Made by a program: the position numbers and the translations under genes
Notes under the pieces: model-generated
The model's database searches: none
Seen by the model: only the letters and a program-made list of their open reading frames with translations
What the model was told of the DNA's origin: nothing
Part shown: in pieces, positions 50,486-60,858 of the stretch
Numbering within the stretch: position 1 is the first letter of the stretch
How the letters are laid out: each line of letters opens with the position of its first letter
Assembly: GCF_039614715.1 (NCBI RefSeq)
Contig: NZ_CP154857.1
Coordinates: 1,116,001 to 1,180,000, forward strand
Direction of reading: 5' to 3'
Length of the DNA: 64,000 bases
Origin: Microbacterium sp. AZCO
GTDB taxonomy: Bacteria; Actinomycetota; Actinomycetes; Actinomycetales; Microbacteriaceae

Positions 50486-52733
50486 CGCGGTAGACGTCGT
50501 ACACGGCGTCGATCCTGCGCACCGCGTTGAGCACCCGGTCGAGGTGGACGATGTCGCCCATCTCGAACACGTAGCGGCTGAGGGCGAGACGGTCGTTGGT
50601 CGTCTGCACGGAGGCCGAGAGGATGTTGACGTGATGCTCGCTGAGCACCCGCGTGATGTCGCTGAGCAGACCGGAGCGGTCCAGCGCCTCGACCTGGATC
50701 TGCACGAGGAAGACGCTCTTGGTCGTCGGCGCCCACTCGACGTCGATCATGCGCTCGGGGTCGGACATGAGCGATGCGACGTTGGTGCAGTCGGCGCGGT
50801 GCACCGAGACGCCGCTGCCGCGCGTCACGAAGCCGACGATCTGGTCGCCGGGCACGGGCGTGCAGCACTTGGCGAGCTTCACCAGGATGTCGGGGGCGCC
50901 GCGCACGAGCACGCCCGAATCGCCGCCCCGCGGCGCCCGTGAGCGTCCGACCTGCGGCAGGTCGATCGGTCCGGTCGTCGTGTCGTTGGCCGCGACGAGG
51001 GCCGTGACCTTCTCGATGACGGACTGCGTCGAGACGTGCCCCTCGCCCACCGCGGCGTACAGGGCGGAGACGTCCTCGTAGCGCAGCTGGGAGGCCACCT
51101 CGGCGAACGAGTCCTGGCTCATCAGGCGCTGCAGCGGCAGGTTCTGCCGGCGCATCGCTCGCGCGATCGCCTCCTTGCCCTGCTCGACGGCCTCTTCGCG
51201 GCGCTCCTTGGTGAACCAGCCGCGGATCTTGCTGCGCGCGCGGGTGCTCTTGACGAAGCCCAGCCAGTCCTGGCTGGGACCGGCATCCGGATTCTTCGAC
51301 GTGAAGACCTCGACGACGTCGCCGCTCTTGAGCTCCGACTCGAGCGGCACGAGCCGTCCGTTGACCTTGGCGCCCATCGTGCGGTGGCCGACCTCGGTGT
51401 GCACGGCGTAGGCGAAGTCGACCGGCGTCGCGCCGGAGGGAAGGCCGATGACACGACCCTTCGGAGTGAAGACGTAGACCTCCTTCGCGCCGATCTCGAA
51501 GCGCAGGGAGTCGAGGAACTCGCCGGGGTCAGCCGTCTCGGCCTGCCAGTCCGAGATGTGCGCGAGCCACGCCATGTCGGCGTCGACCGACTTCGCGTCG
51601 GGCTTGCCTCCGGCCAGCTGCTCCTTGTACTTCCAGTGCGCCGCGACGCCGTACTCGGCCTGCTGGTGCATCTCGTTGGTGCGGATCTGGATCTCGACCG
51701 TGCGGCCGCCCGGACCGATCACCGTCGTGTGCAGCGACTGGTAGAGGTTGAACTTCGGGGTCGCGATGTAGTCCTTGAAGCGGCCCGGGAGCGGCGTCCA
51801 GCGCGCATGGATCGCGCCCAGCACCGCATAGCAGTCGCGGACGCTGCCGACGATGACGCGGATGCCGATGAGGTCGTAGATGTCGTCGAACTCGCGACCG
51901 CGGACGACCATCTTCTGGTACACGGAGTACAGCTGCTTCGGCCGGCCCATGACACGGCCGCGGATGCGCAGCTCGCGCAGGTCGTCGTCGACGGCGTTGA
52001 TGACGTTGTGCACGTACTGCTCGCGCTGCGGCGTGCGCTGGCGCACGAGGCTCTCGATCTCGGCATAGAGCTTGGGATGCAGCGCGGCGAACGAGAGATC
52101 CTCGAGCTCGGCCTTGATCGTCTGGATGCCGAGGCGATGCGCGAGCGGAGCGTAGATCTCGAGGGTCTCGGTCGCCTTGCGGTGCGCCTTCTCGGGCGGC
52201 ACGAAGCCCCACGTGCGCGCGTTGTGGAGGCGGTCGGCGAGCTTGATGAGGAGGACGCGGATGTCTTTCGACATCGCCACGATCATCTTGCGGACCGTCT
52301 CGGCCTGCGCGCTCTCGCCGTACTTGACCTTGTCGAGCTTCGTGACGCCGTCGACGAGCATCGCGACCTCGTCGCCGAAGTCCGCCGTCAGCTGGTCGAG
52401 CGAGTAGTCGGTGTCCTCGACGGTGTCGTGCAGCAGCGCGGCCGCGATCGCACGCGGGCCGAGCCCGAGATCCGCGAGGATCTGGGCGACGGCGAGCGGG
52501 TGCGTGATGTACGGCTCACCGCTCTGCCGCGTCTGCCCCGAGTGGGCCTGCTCGGCGACGGTGTACGCCCGCTCGACGATCGACAGATCGCCCTTGGGGT
52601 GGTGCGTGCGGACCGTGCGCAGGAGCTGCTCGACGTCGTCGCGCCGGGCCGACCGCGAGAAGATCCTCGGGACGAGCCGGCGCAGTGACGACGTCTGCGA
52701 CGTGCCGGCGGGCGCGGGGACGGTCTCGGTCAT
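50472..52733 (-). CDS. relA: Bifunctional (p)ppGpp synthetase/hydrolase Rel
   Basis: Rel makes and degrades (p)ppGpp for the stringent response. The 753-residue protein has the HD hydrolase domain ([23 protein letters not shown]). The synthetase domain has [14 protein letters not shown] and the RFKD (RXKD) motif in [12 protein letters not shown] that marks bifunctional enzymes. A TGS domain ([16 protein letters not shown]), a Cys pair ([12 protein letters not shown]) and a C-terminal ACT domain follow. It starts at ATG 52733 after a GGAGGGGGG stretch. It lies 59 bp downstream of secF, the order secD-secF-rel known in actinobacteria. Confidence 0.96.
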   Translation of the reverse strand: MTETVPAPAGTSQTSSLRRLVPRIFSRSARRDDVEQLLRTVRTHHPKGDLSIVERAYTVAEQAHSGQTRQSGEPYITHPLAVAQILADLGLGPRAIAAALLHDTVEDTDYSLDQLTADFGDEVAMLVDGVTKLDKVKYGESAQAETVRKMIVAMSKDIRVLLIKLADRLHNARTWGFVPPEKAHRKATETLEIYAPLAHRLGIQTIKAELEDLSFAALHPKLYAEIESLVRQRTPQREQYVHNVINAVDDDLRELRIRGRVMGRPKQLYSVYQKMVVRGREFDDIYDLIGIRVIVGSVRDCYAVLGAIHARWTPLPGRFKDYIATPKFNLYQSLHTTVIGPGGRTVEIQIRTNEMHQQAEYGVAAHWKYKEQLAGGKPDAKSVDADMAWLAHISDWQAETADPGEFLDSLRFEIGAKEVYVFTPKGRVIGLPSGATPVDFAYAVHTEVGHRTMGAKVNGRLVPLESELKSGDVVEVFTSKNPDAGPSQDWLGFVKSTRARSKIRGWFTKERREEAVEQGKEAIARAMRRQNLPLQRLMSQDSFAEVASQLRYEDVSALYAAVGEGHVSTQSVIEKVTALVAANDTTTGPIDLPQVGRSRAPRGGDSGVLVRGAPDILVKLAKCCTPVPGDQIVGFVTRGSGVSVHRADCTNVASLMSDPERMIDVEWAPTTKSVFLVQIQVEALDRSGLLSDITRVLSEHHVNILSASVQTTNDRLALSRYVFEMGDIVHLDRVLNAVRRIDAVYDVYRVTSS

Positions 52734-52764
52734 ACCGGTCGTCCCCCCTCCGCTGGATCCGTCA

Positions 52765-52770
52765 ATCCTA
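52765..52770 (-). promoter_or_regulatory. Putative -10 of relA
   Basis: TAGGAT on the minus strand in the secF-relA gap would start a transcript about 25 nt before the relA ATG, in addition to readthrough from secF. No -35 match. Confidence 0.45.
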
Positions 52771-52792
52771 CGCCCGTGGGATTCCCCGCCGG

Positions 52793-53782
52793 TCAGGCCG
52801 GGACGCCGGCCCGCTCGCGCGACTGCAGCACACGCTGATCGCGCGACTTGATCGCGGGCTCGTTCTCACGCAGCAGCGAGTAGAGCGGCGCCGCGACGAA
52901 GATCGTCGAGTACGCGGCCACGATCGTTCCCACGAAGATCGACAGCGAGATGTCGGTCAGCGTCTGCGCACCGAGCGCGAATGCGCCGATGAACAGGATC
53001 GCGCCCGTCGGCAGCACCGCCACGACCGTCGTGTTGATCGATCGGACGAGGGTCTGGTTGACCGCGAGGTTGACCGATTCGCCGAACGTGCGGCCGGAGA
53101 CCTCGCCGTCCTCGCTCGTGTTCTCCCTGATCTTGTCGAACACGACAGTGGTGTCGTACAGGGCGTACGACAGGATCGTCAGGAAGCCGATGATGGCGGC
53201 GGGCGAGATCTCGAAGCCGAACAGCGCGTAGACGCCGATCGTGATGATGAGGACGTCGACGAGGCCGATGATCGCCGCGGCGGACATCTTCCACGTGCGG
53301 AAGTACAGGCCGAGGATGACGAATGTCAGCGCGAGGAAGATCGCGAGACCCCACAGCGACTGGCGGGTGACATCGGCTCCCCAGCTGGGTCCGATGAACG
53401 ACGTCGTGACCTCGCTCTCATCGACGTTGTAGGCGTCGGCGAGGGCCGTCGTGACCTGGCGCGTCTCGGCGGAGGTCATCTGGTTGGTCTGGACGCGGAT
53501 CGTGTCCTCGCCGATCGTGGTGACCTTGGTCGTGGCATCCGGGACGACGGAGTGCACGGCCGCCGTCGCGGTGTCCTGATTGGTGTCGGAGACACCCGAG
53601 ACGGTGAACTGCGATCCGCCCGTGAACTCGATCGAGAACTGGATGGGACGGAACAGCGGCACGAGCACCGAGCCGAGCACGAGTGCCGCGGCGATGATGA
53701 ACCACAGGTTGCGGCGCCCGACGAACGGGAAGGAGGTCTTTCCCGTGTAGAGGTCGTTGCCGAGCTGATTCATGGAGCGCAT
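52793..53782 (-). CDS. secF: Protein translocase subunit SecF
   Basis: SecF works with SecD and YajC to complete export through SecYEG using the proton gradient. The 329-residue protein has a first helix ([18 protein letters not shown]), a periplasmic-type domain with [13 protein letters not shown], and five further helices including the family segment [15 protein letters not shown]. The ATG at 53782 shares one base with the secD stop. Confidence 0.95.
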   Translation of the reverse strand: MRSMNQLGNDLYTGKTSFPFVGRRNLWFIIAAALVLGSVLVPLFRPIQFSIEFTGGSQFTVSGVSDTNQDTATAAVHSVVPDATTKVTTIGEDTIRVQTNQMTSAETRQVTTALADAYNVDESEVTTSFIGPSWGADVTRQSLWGLAIFLALTFVILGLYFRTWKMSAAAIIGLVDVLIITIGVYALFGFEISPAAIIGFLTILSYALYDTTVVFDKIRENTSEDGEVSGRTFGESVNLAVNQTLVRSINTTVVAVLPTGAILFIGAFALGAQTLTDISLSIFVGTIVAAYSTIFVAAPLYSLLRENEPAIKSRDQRVLQSRERAGVPA

Positions 53783-55536
53783 CAGTCGTCTCCCTCCTTG
53801 CGGGTCGTGCTCGGTTTGTCCTTGACGGCCGTCGTGGTCTTCGGCGCGTCGGATGCCGCGAGCTCCGCCTGCTTGCGCTCGGCGATCGTCTGGCGGCGCT
53901 CGGCCTCGCCGCGGGAGCGGGCGTTGCGGCGGTTCGCCTGCGTGCTCGGGCCGGTCGTGACGGGGGTGCGGAACTGCGCACGTCCGCGGTAGACCGCGCC
54001 GAGAGCCTCGGGATCCATGCCGGAGAGCCGGTGACCGGAGCCGAAGAACTTCGTCCGGGCGAGCAGCTGCATCACGGGGTGCGTGAAGAGGATGAAGATC
54101 AGCACGTCGATCGCGGTCGTGAGACCGAGCGTGAAGGCGAAGCCCTTCACGGTGGCGTCGGCGAGGATGTACAGCACGACGGCCGCGAGGATGTTGATCG
54201 ACTTCGAGATGTAGATCGTCCGCTTGGCGCGACCCCAGCCGTCTTCCACGGCCCCCGTGATCGACTTGCCGTCGCGCAGCTCGTCTCGGATGCGCTCGAA
54301 GTACACGATGAACGAGTCGGCCGTGAAGCCGATCGACACGATGAGACCCGCGACGCCGGCGAGCGACAGGCGGAAGCCCATGCGCCAGGCCAGGATGCAG
54401 ATCGTGATGTACGTCAGGACGCCCATCACGATGAGCGAGGCGATGATCACGAAGCCCAGCGCGCGGTAGACGATGAGCGAGTAGACGGCGACGAGTGCGA
54501 GGCCGATGAGACCCGCGATGAGGCCGATGGCCAGCTGCTGGGAGCCGAGCGTCGCCGAGATCGTGTCGGAGCTGACGACCTCGAAGCTCAGCGGAAGGGC
54601 GCCGTACTTCAGCTGGTCGGCGAGCGTCTTGGCGGACTCCTGCGTGAAGTTGCCCGTGATGCTCGGCTTGCCGTCGAGGATCACGCCCTGCATCGCGGGG
54701 GCCGACAGCACGTTGCCGTCGAGGACGAACGCGAACTGGTTGAGCGGTGCCTGCTGGCCGTAGAGACGCTGGCTGATCTCGCCGAACGTCTCGGTGCCCT
54801 TGCTGTCGAAGACGAGGTTGACCGCCCACACGCCGTTGTTCTGCTGCAGGCCGTACGTCGCGTCGGAGATCGATGAGCCGTCGAGCTCGACCGGTCCGAG
54901 GATGTACTTGGCCGTGCCGTCGACGTCGCACGTGATGAGCGGCTCGTCGGCCGGCTCGGACGCGGGATTGTTCGACTTGTCGCTGCAGTCGTACGCGAGG
55001 AACTCCGCCTGCAGTGCGGGGGTGATCCACGCCGGGTCGCTCGCGTTGGTGGGTGATGCCGTCGGCGTCGCGACGAGCGACGGGTCGGGCGTCGGGTACG
55101 GCGTGTTCTTGCCGTCGTCGCCGACGAACGTGTTGGCCGGCGCGCCCGCGTACAGGACGGGACGCAGCTGCAGCTGCGCCGACGCCTCGATGCGCTGGCG
55201 CGTCTGGTCGTCGGCCTCGCCCGGGATCTGGACGACGATGTTCTTGCCGCCCTCGGTCGTCACCTCGGCCTCGCCGACACCGGAGGCGTCGACGCGCTGG
55301 CGGATGATCGTGACCGCCTGGTTCATCTGCTCCTGCGACGGGTCGGCACCGTCGGTCGTCTGGGCCTCCAGGATGATCTGGGTGCCGCCCTGGAGGTCGA
55401 GCGCGAGCTCGGGTGTCCAGGAGCTCTCCTTGAAGACGTAGACGCCGAGAGCGTTGATGCCGAACAGGATGGCGATGATCGCGCCGAGGCCGATCAGTGC
55501 GCGCCAGGCATGCCGGACGGGAGTGGAAGTCGCCAC
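53782..55536 (-). CDS. secD: Protein translocase subunit SecD
   Basis: SecD is the larger partner of SecF. The 584-residue protein has an N-terminal helix and the conserved LALDLQGGTQIILEA. A large extracytoplasmic domain with an Asp/Ser/Pro-rich insertion (about 140-210) and five C-terminal helices follow, including GFTADSFIVYFERIRDELRDG. A charged cytoplasmic tail of about 80 residues is longer than in E. coli. The start is GTG at 55536 with no strong ribosome binding site; an alternative start cannot be excluded. Confidence 0.94.
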   Translation of the reverse strand: MATSTPVRHAWRALIGLGAIIAILFGINALGVYVFKESSWTPELALDLQGGTQIILEAQTTDGADPSQEQMNQAVTIIRQRVDASGVGEAEVTTEGGKNIVVQIPGEADDQTRQRIEASAQLQLRPVLYAGAPANTFVGDDGKNTPYPTPDPSLVATPTASPTNASDPAWITPALQAEFLAYDCSDKSNNPASEPADEPLITCDVDGTAKYILGPVELDGSSISDATYGLQQNNGVWAVNLVFDSKGTETFGEISQRLYGQQAPLNQFAFVLDGNVLSAPAMQGVILDGKPSITGNFTQESAKTLADQLKYGALPLSFEVVSSDTISATLGSQQLAIGLIAGLIGLALVAVYSLIVYRALGFVIIASLIVMGVLTYITICILAWRMGFRLSLAGVAGLIVSIGFTADSFIVYFERIRDELRDGKSITGAVEDGWGRAKRTIYISKSINILAAVVLYILADATVKGFAFTLGLTTAIDVLIFILFTHPVMQLLARTKFFGSGHRLSGMDPEALGAVYRGRAQFRTPVTTGPSTQANRRNARSRGEAERRQTIAERKQAELAASDAPKTTTAVKDKPSTTRKEGDD

Positions 55537-55575
55537 GAGGGTCAGCTTTCTGAAGTGCCCGAAGAGGGCAGAGGG

Positions 55576-55974
55576 TCAGGCCTTGGGCTTGGAGTCCGTG
55601 TCGTCGTCACGGTCGTCGATGGCGACGTCGTCGACGGCGTCGGCTTCGGACTGGACGAACTCGTCCTCGGTCACGGCGCCGACGGTGGGGTCGACGACGC
55701 GGAGGATGGCCTGGCTGTGGACCTTGATGTCGACGCCCGGCGCGATCTCGACGATGGCGGGCTGGTCGAGGTTGTCGGGGTCGTACGCGACGATCGTGCC
55801 GTACAGGCCGCCCTGGAGCAGCACCTCGGCACCGGGGACCGTCTGGCGGGCCTTCGCCTCCTGCTCGGCCTTCTGCTTGGCCATCCGGCGGCGCGAGCTC
55901 CAGAACATGAAGACCAGGAGCACGACCAGCAGGATGATCAAGCCGTAGTTGCTGAAGAACGAGGCGAAGTCCAT
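55576..55974 (-). CDS. yajC: Preprotein translocase accessory subunit YajC
   Basis: YajC is a small SecDF-associated membrane protein. The 132-residue protein starts MDFASFFSNYGLIILLVVLLVFMFWSSRRR with a single helix. A conserved soluble domain with VPGAEVLLQGGLYGTIV and an acidic tail follow. The ATG at 55974 lies 84 bp downstream of ruvB; secD follows after 39 bp, so ruvCAB, yajC and secDF form one neighbourhood. Confidence 0.93.
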   Translation of the reverse strand: MDFASFFSNYGLIILLVVLLVFMFWSSRRRMAKQKAEQEAKARQTVPGAEVLLQGGLYGTIVAYDPDNLDQPAIVEIAPGVDIKVHSQAILRVVDPTVGAVTEDEFVQSEADAVDDVAIDDRDDDTDSKPKA

Positions 55975-56058
55975 GGAGGAGAGGGGACCTTTCGGGGTCA
56001 GGCGCGCGCCGTGGCGGCGCTGCCTTGGAGAAGGAGGATCGGCGAAAGCCTCCAAGGA

Positions 56059-57087
56059 TTATAGGTCATCGAATCTCAGCGCCGAGTCGGCGTAGGCGAC
56101 CCCCAGGTGCGCGTAGGCCTCGGGCATCGCGATGCGCCCGCGCGGCGTCCTCCCGAGGAACCCGATGCGCACGAGGTACGGCTCCACGACCGACTCGATC
56201 GTCTCGCCCTCCTCGCCCACCGTGACGGCGAGTGTGCTGAGTCCGACGGGGCCGCCGCGGAAGCGCCTGACGACGGCGTCGAGCACCGCGCGGTCGAGTC
56301 GATCGAGACCGATCGCGTCGACGTCGTAGAGGTCGAGCGCCGCGCCGACGATGCGGGAATCGGCTCCCCCGCCGTCGCCGTGCACCACGAGGTAGTCGCG
56401 GACGCGCCGGAGCAGCCGGTTCGCGATGCGGGGCGTTCCGCGCGAGCGGCGCGCGATCTCGGCTCGCGGGTCGGGAGGGAGGTCGACGCCGAGCATGAGG
56501 GCCGAGCGCTCGACGACGCGCTCGAGCTCTTCAGGCTCGTAGTACTCGAGGTGCGCCGTGAAGCCGAAGCGGTCGCGCAGCGGATTGGGCAGAAGCCCCG
56601 ACCGGGTCGTCGCCCCCACGAGCGTGAACGGAGCGAGATCGAGGGGGATGCTCGTGGCCCCGGCGCCCTTGCCCACCATGATGTCGATGCGGAAGTCCTC
56701 CATCGCGAGGTACAGCATCTCCTCGGCGGAGCGCGCCATCCGGTGGATCTCGTCGATGAAGAGCACCTCGCCGGGCGTGAGGCTGGACAGGAGCGCCGCC
56801 AGGTCGCCGGCGTGCTGGATCGCCGGGCCGCTCGACAGCCGCAGCGGCCGGCCGCTCTCGTGCGCGACGATCATCGCCAGCGTCGTCTTGCCGAGTCCGG
56901 GAGGCCCCGAGAGCAGGATGTGGTCGGGCGGGCGCTGCTGGATGCGGGCCGCGTCGAGGAGAAGCTGCAGCTGACCGCGCACCTTGTGCTGCCCGACGAA
57001 CTCCGCGAGCGAGGCGGGCCGCAGGGCGCCCTCGATCGCGAGCTCGGTCTCGTCGACGGGCTCCCCCGGGTTCCTCGCCTCATCCAC
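56059..57087 (-). CDS. ruvB: Holliday junction branch migration ATPase RuvB
   Basis: RuvB is the hexameric motor that drives branch migration. The 342-residue protein has Walker [15 protein letters not shown], Walker [10 protein letters not shown], sensor 1 VGATTRSG, the arginine finger region PLRDRFG and the C-terminal signature [10 protein letters not shown]. The start is GTG at 57087, overlapping the ruvA stop by 8 nt. An ATG at 57083 is out of frame. Confidence 0.97.
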   Translation of the reverse strand: MDEARNPGEPVDETELAIEGALRPASLAEFVGQHKVRGQLQLLLDAARIQQRPPDHILLSGPPGLGKTTLAMIVAHESGRPLRLSSGPAIQHAGDLAALLSSLTPGEVLFIDEIHRMARSAEEMLYLAMEDFRIDIMVGKGAGATSIPLDLAPFTLVGATTRSGLLPNPLRDRFGFTAHLEYYEPEELERVVERSALMLGVDLPPDPRAEIARRSRGTPRIANRLLRRVRDYLVVHGDGGGADSRIVGAALDLYDVDAIGLDRLDRAVLDAVVRRFRGGPVGLSTLAVTVGEEGETIESVVEPYLVRIGFLGRTPRGRIAMPEAYAHLGVAYADSALRFDDL

Positions 57088-57700
57088 CGGCGTGCTCCTT
57101 GCGCGCGGGGCCGAGCGCGGCGAGCGTCAGGCGCAGCAGCGCCTGCACCGAGGCGCGGTCGGGTGCGGAAGCATCGTCGGCGACCGTCGCGACGGCCTCG
57201 GCGGCCGTGCGCTCCGACCAGCCCAGGCCGACCAGGGCCTGCGTGACCTGCGCGACCACGGCGGTGGAGGCATCCATCCGCACGGCGGGAGCGGGATGCA
57301 CGGCGGCGAGCTTCCCGGCGAGCTGCACCACGATGAGCTTGGCCGTCTTGGGGCCGATGCCGGAGACGCGACGGAAGGGGGCGTCGTCGTCGGCCGCGAC
57401 GGCGTCGGCGATCTGGTTCACCGTGAGCGTCGAGAGCACTCCGAGCGCGGATTTGGGCCCGACCCCCGTCACCCCGAGGAGCAGCGTGAAGACGCCGAGC
57501 TCGTCACGGGACTCGAAGCCGAAGAGCGACAGCGCGTCCTCGCGCACGATGAGCGTCGTGTGCAGGTGCAGCTCGTCGCCGAGGTGGGCCGTGTGCACGA
57601 CCTGCGGCGGGACGGCGACCGACAGGCCGACGCCACCGACTTCGACGACGACGGAGTCGACGTCGGTGTGCACGACGCGCCCGCGGACGGAGGAGATCAT
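57080..57700 (-). CDS. ruvA: Holliday junction DNA-binding protein RuvA
   Basis: RuvA tetramers bind the junction and load RuvB. The 206-residue protein has an N-terminal OB domain ([10 protein letters not shown]) and tandem helix-hairpin-helix motifs [17 protein letters not shown] and [16 protein letters not shown]. The C-terminal RuvB-binding domain includes [16 protein letters not shown]. It starts at ATG 57700, 46 bp after ruvC. Confidence 0.96.
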   Translation of the reverse strand: MISSVRGRVVHTDVDSVVVEVGGVGLSVAVPPQVVHTAHLGDELHLHTTLIVREDALSLFGFESRDELGVFTLLLGVTGVGPKSALGVLSTLTVNQIADAVAADDDAPFRRVSGIGPKTAKLIVVQLAGKLAAVHPAPAVRMDASTAVVAQVTQALVGLGWSERTAAEAVATVADDASAPDRASVQALLRLTLAALGPARKEHAGG

Positions 57701-57746
57701 GCTTCGAGCCTAGGGAGGGGTTCGGACTTTTGTTCGACCGACACGC

Positions 57747-58325
57747 TCAGCGCCGCGCGAGGCGCTCCGCGTCGGCCCAGGCGCGCTGGGCAGGCGTCAG
57801 CACGGCCCCGCGGGTCGACGGCGCTGAAGGCCCGCCCGACCGCCACGCGTGACAGAGGGCGAGGGCGAGCGCGTCGGCGGCGTCCGCGGGCTTGGGCAGC
57901 TCGTCGAGACGGAGGACGCGCGCGACCATCGTCTGCACCTGGCGCTTGTCGGCGTTGCCGTAGCCCGTGATGGCCGCCTTCACCTCCGACGGCGTGTGCG
58001 TCTCGGCGGGGAGCCCTCGCTCGGCGGCGAGGAGCAGCGCGACGCCGCTCGCCTGGGCCGTGCCCATGACCGTGCTGCGGTTCTGCTGGGCGAAGACCCG
58101 CTCCACCGCGACCACCTGCGGGTCGTGCTCCTCGAGCACGGCACGGATGCCGGCGGCGATCGTCGCCAGGCGCCGCTCGATCGGCAGCTCCGGATCGGAG
58201 CGGACGACCCCGACGTGAACGAGCGTCGCCGAGCGGTCGCGCGCGACATCGACCACGCCGATGCCGCACCGCGTGAGCCCGGGATCGACCCCGAGAACGC
58301 GGAGGGAGGCGGGCGCGGGAGTCAC
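57747..58325 (-). CDS. ruvC: Holliday junction endonuclease RuvC
   Basis: RuvC resolves Holliday junctions. The 192-residue RNase H-fold protein shows the first catalytic Asp in [11 protein letters not shown], the Glu in [12 protein letters not shown] and the closing acidic pair in [16 protein letters not shown]. The C-terminus is about 20 residues longer than in E. coli. The start is GTG at 58325, 6 nt after TACCGT, so possibly leaderless. It heads ruvC-ruvA-ruvB. Confidence 0.95.
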   Translation of the reverse strand: MTPAPASLRVLGVDPGLTRCGIGVVDVARDRSATLVHVGVVRSDPELPIERRLATIAAGIRAVLEEHDPQVVAVERVFAQQNRSTVMGTAQASGVALLLAAERGLPAETHTPSEVKAAITGYGNADKRQVQTMVARVLRLDELPKPADAADALALALCHAWRSGGPSAPSTRGAVLTPAQRAWADAERLARR

Positions 58326-58331
58326 TCCCCC

Positions 58332-58337
58332 ACGGTA
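58332..58337 (-). promoter_or_regulatory. -10 element for ruvC
   Basis: TACCGT on the minus strand ends 6 nt before the ruvC GTG. The intervening GGGGGA is too close to act as a normal ribosome binding site. Confidence 0.4.
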
Positions 58338-58373
58338 GGCGCGGCGGCGAGGTGAGTCAGCCAGGCGCGCGGC

Positions 58374-59132
58374 TCAGTCCTCTTCTTCGAGCTCGGCCTG
58401 CACCTCGGCGTTGAGATCGAAGTTGGCGTAGACGTTCTGCACGTCGTCGCTGTCCTCGAGGGCGTCGATGAGGCGGAAGACCTTGCGCGCCGTCTCGGCG
58501 TCGATCTCGACCTTCAGGTTGGGCACGAATTCGACGTCCGCCGACTCGTAGTCGATGCCGGCGTCCTGCAGCGCCGAGCGCACCGTCACGAGGTCGGTCG
58601 CCTCGGTGATGACCTCGAAGCCCTGCGCGTGCGGCTCGACCTCTTCGGCGCCCGCCTCGAGCACGGCGAGCATGACGTCGTCCTCGCTCGTGCCCTCGCC
58701 CGAGACGACGACGACGCCCTTGCGGGTGAAGTTGTACGCGACGCTGCCGGGGTCGGCGAGCGTGCCGCCGTTGCGGGTGAGCGCCGTGCGCACCTCGGCC
58801 GCCGCGCGGTTCTTGTTGTCGGTCAGACACTCGATCATGAGCGCGACGCCGTTGGGGCCGTAGCCCTCGTACGTGATCGACGCGTACTCGACCGACTCGC
58901 CGCCGATGCCGGCGCCGCGCTTGATCGCGCGGTCGATGTTGTCCTTCGGGACCGACGTCTTCTTGGCCTTGAGGACGGCGTCGAACAGGGTCGGGTTTCC
59001 CTGCAGGTCGGGGCCGCCCAGCTTGGCGGCTACTTCGATGTTCTTGATGAGCTTCGCCCACGACTTGGCACGACGCGCGTCGACGACGGCCTTCTTGTGC
59101 TTCGTGGTGGCCCATTTGGAGTGCCCGGACAT
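58374..59132 (-). CDS. yebC: YebC/PmpR-family protein
   Basis: This family has been described as DNA-binding regulators and, for some members, as translation factors acting at proline stretches. The 252-residue protein starts [23 protein letters not shown] and keeps the three-domain pattern, with [19 protein letters not shown] and [19 protein letters not shown]. The ATG at 59132 is 7 nt after TAGAAT, so the mRNA is probably leaderless. It lies 48 bp upstream of ruvC, its usual neighbour. Confidence 0.95.
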   Translation of the reverse strand: MSGHSKWATTKHKKAVVDARRAKSWAKLIKNIEVAAKLGGPDLQGNPTLFDAVLKAKKTSVPKDNIDRAIKRGAGIGGESVEYASITYEGYGPNGVALMIECLTDNKNRAAAEVRTALTRNGGTLADPGSVAYNFTRKGVVVVSGEGTSEDDVMLAVLEAGAEEVEPHAQGFEVITEATDLVTVRSALQDAGIDYESADVEFVPNLKVEIDAETARKVFRLIDALEDSDDVQNVYANFDLNAEVQAELEEED

Positions 59133-59139
59133 GCGCTCG

Positions 59140-59145
59140 ATTCTA
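59140..59145 (-). promoter_or_regulatory. -10 element for leaderless yebC transcript
   Basis: TAGAAT on the minus strand ends 7 nt before the yebC ATG. It is one of the best -10 matches in the window. Confidence 0.6.
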
Positions 59146-59170
59146 CCGGCGGCGAGCACCTCCCCCGACG

Positions 59171-59698
59171 TCAGGGCGCGAGCTTGCGGAGCGTGCGCAG
59201 ATTGCGATTGGTCGTCCGGGCCTTGAGGGCCTTGCGCGCGAGCACCTTCGCGAACGGCGAGTCGGTCGTCGTGCCCTTCACCGGATTCCAGTAGACGACG
59301 CCCGGTCCGGGACGCACGGGGTCGACGGCGGGATCGAGGGATGCCGCGGCATCCACCAGCTCGTCTCTCGTCGCGTCGTCGAGGCAGAAGACGACCCACG
59401 GCTGGCGACCGGCGTCGGACTCGTCGAACGGGAAGGCGTCGATCGCCGCCGAGAGCTCGGCCTGCGTCACGAGCAGGATCCAGGCGTCGTAGCCGAATCG
59501 CGCCCTCAGCGCCTCCTCGATCGTCGCCTTCAGCCCGGCGCGAGCCGACCCATCGGCTTCGAAGAGGACGTTGCCGCTCGCGAGGACGGTCCGCACGCCC
59601 TCGAAGCCGAGCCCGCGGAACACGTCGGCGAGGTCGGCGCTGCGGATCGTGATGCCGCCGACGTTCACGCCCCGGAGGAGCGCGACCCACTCGGTCAC
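59171..59698 (-). CDS. DUF1697 family protein
   Basis: The 175-residue protein has the DUF1697 start pattern [15 protein letters not shown] and the following [14 protein letters not shown]. The function of the family is unknown. Its start is GTG at 59698, overlapping the stop of the upstream gene (GTGA), so the two are probably co-expressed. Confidence 0.85.
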   Translation of the reverse strand: MTEWVALLRGVNVGGITIRSADLADVFRGLGFEGVRTVLASGNVLFEADGSARAGLKATIEEALRARFGYDAWILLVTQAELSAAIDAFPFDESDAGRQPWVVFCLDDATRDELVDAAASLDPAVDPVRPGPGVVYWNPVKGTTTDSPFAKVLARKALKARTTNRNLRTLRKLAP

Positions 59699-60216
59699 AG
59701 CGCGAACTCGAACCCGAAGCGGGACGACAGCAGCGCGACGAGGTCGCGCGGCATCTTCGTGAGATAGGCCGGTGCCGGCACGAGGGTCTCGGGAGCGCCG
59801 ATGAAGGGGAAGTAGACCGGGCCGTCGGTCAGCGCCTCCACGGCGTCGCGGACGGCGATGATGTCGGAGCCGATGCGGCGGAGAGCCCCCAGCGTGATGG
59901 GTGAGGCCAGGCGGAGCGTGTCGCTCACCGGCATCCGCCAGTGCGGGAGCGTGTCACCGCGCCGGGCGTGCTCGTCCTCCGTCAGAGGACCGAGGATGCG
60001 TCCCCACGCACCGATGCCGGGCATCGAGAGCGTCCGATCCCACACGAAGATCGTGTCGCCGGGCTCCGTGAAGCCCACGAGCTCGTGGGACCACTCGAAT
60101 CGCCGGTCGTCGGACGACTTCGGCGCGCTGAGGGCATCGCCCACGACACCGCGCGACGGAGCGATCATCCAGTACCGCTCCTCGGGATGATCCCGCCACC
60201 AGTCGTTGATCCCCAT
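59695..60216 (-). CDS. Hypothetical PUA/EVE-like protein
   Basis: The 173-residue protein is not firmly recognised. The segment [29 protein letters not shown], a short beta-rich stretch with a conserved G-x-G context, resembles the nucleic-acid-binding EVE/ASCH/PUA folds. The second half is helical with [15 protein letters not shown]. It starts at ATG 60216 and overlaps the DUF1697 gene. It could be an RNA-binding or modified-base-sensing protein; this is inference only. Confidence 0.5.
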   Translation of the reverse strand: MGINDWWRDHPEERYWMIAPSRGVVGDALSAPKSSDDRRFEWSHELVGFTEPGDTIFVWDRTLSMPGIGAWGRILGPLTEDEHARRGDTLPHWRMPVSDTLRLASPITLGALRRIGSDIIAVRDAVEALTDGPVYFPFIGAPETLVPAPAYLTKMPRDLVALLSSRFGFEFAL

Positions 60217-60248
60217 GCGTGAAATCTAACCCGCCGGGGCCGCGATCC

Positions 60249-60854
60249 TCAGGCTGCGGCGCGCACGCTGTGGAGGAACCGCTCGTGGAAGCGGGTCTCG
60301 CCCGAGACCTCGGGGTGGAACGCCGTCGCCAGCAGCGGACCCTGCTCGACCGCCACGACGCCGCCGTCGGGGAGCGTCGCGAGTGCCGTCGCCCTCTCCC
60401 CCACGGCCGTGACGAGCGGCGCGCGGATGAACGTCGCGTGCACGGGCGAACCGTCGAAGCCCTCGACGGCGAGGTCGGTCTCGAACGAGTCGACCTGACT
60501 GCCGAACGCGTTGCGGGCGACGACGACGTCGAGGCCGCCGAAGGTCTCCTGCCCGTCGATCGCACCGGTGATGCGGTCGGCGAGCATGATCATCCCGGCG
60601 CACGTCCCGTACACGGGCATGCCGGCCGCGATCGCCTCGCGGATCGGGCCCTGCATGTCGAAGGCGCGGGAGAGCTTGTCGATGACGCTCGACTCGCCGC
60701 CCGGGATGACGAGCCCGTCGACCGCCGCGAGCTCGGAGGGGCGCCGCACGAGCGACACCTCCGCCCCGAGATCGCGGAGGACGTGGGCGTGCTCGCGCAC
60801 GTCGCCCTGAAGGGCCAGGATGCCGACGTGCGGCGTGCGACCGGAGGCGCTCAG
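60249..60854 (-). CDS. pdxT: Pyridoxal 5'-phosphate synthase glutaminase subunit PdxT, probable CTG start
   Basis: PdxT hydrolyses glutamine and passes ammonia to PdxS. The class I amidotransferase has the catalytic Cys in VYGTCAGMIML and the His-Glu pair in TAFHPEVSGE, with RNAFGSQVDSFE in between. The essential first strand VGILALQGDVREH is encoded from about 60827, but no ATG, GTG or TTG lies in frame upstream of it. CTG at 60854, 4 nt after the pdxS stop, would give MSASGRTPHVGILALQGD and 201 residues, close to the family length. The GTG at 60800 would delete the first strand. Confidence 0.88.
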   Translation of the reverse strand: MSASGRTPHVGILALQGDVREHAHVLRDLGAEVSLVRRPSELAAVDGLVIPGGESSVIDKLSRAFDMQGPIREAIAAGMPVYGTCAGMIMLADRITGAIDGQETFGGLDVVVARNAFGSQVDSFETDLAVEGFDGSPVHATFIRAPLVTAVGERATALATLPDGGVVAVEQGPLLATAFHPEVSGETRFHERFLHSVRAAA

Positions 60855-60858
60855 CGCG

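Noticed and set aside
60249..60800. GTG at 60800 as the pdxT start
   Set aside because: It would remove the conserved first strand VGILALQGD that is clearly encoded just upstream.
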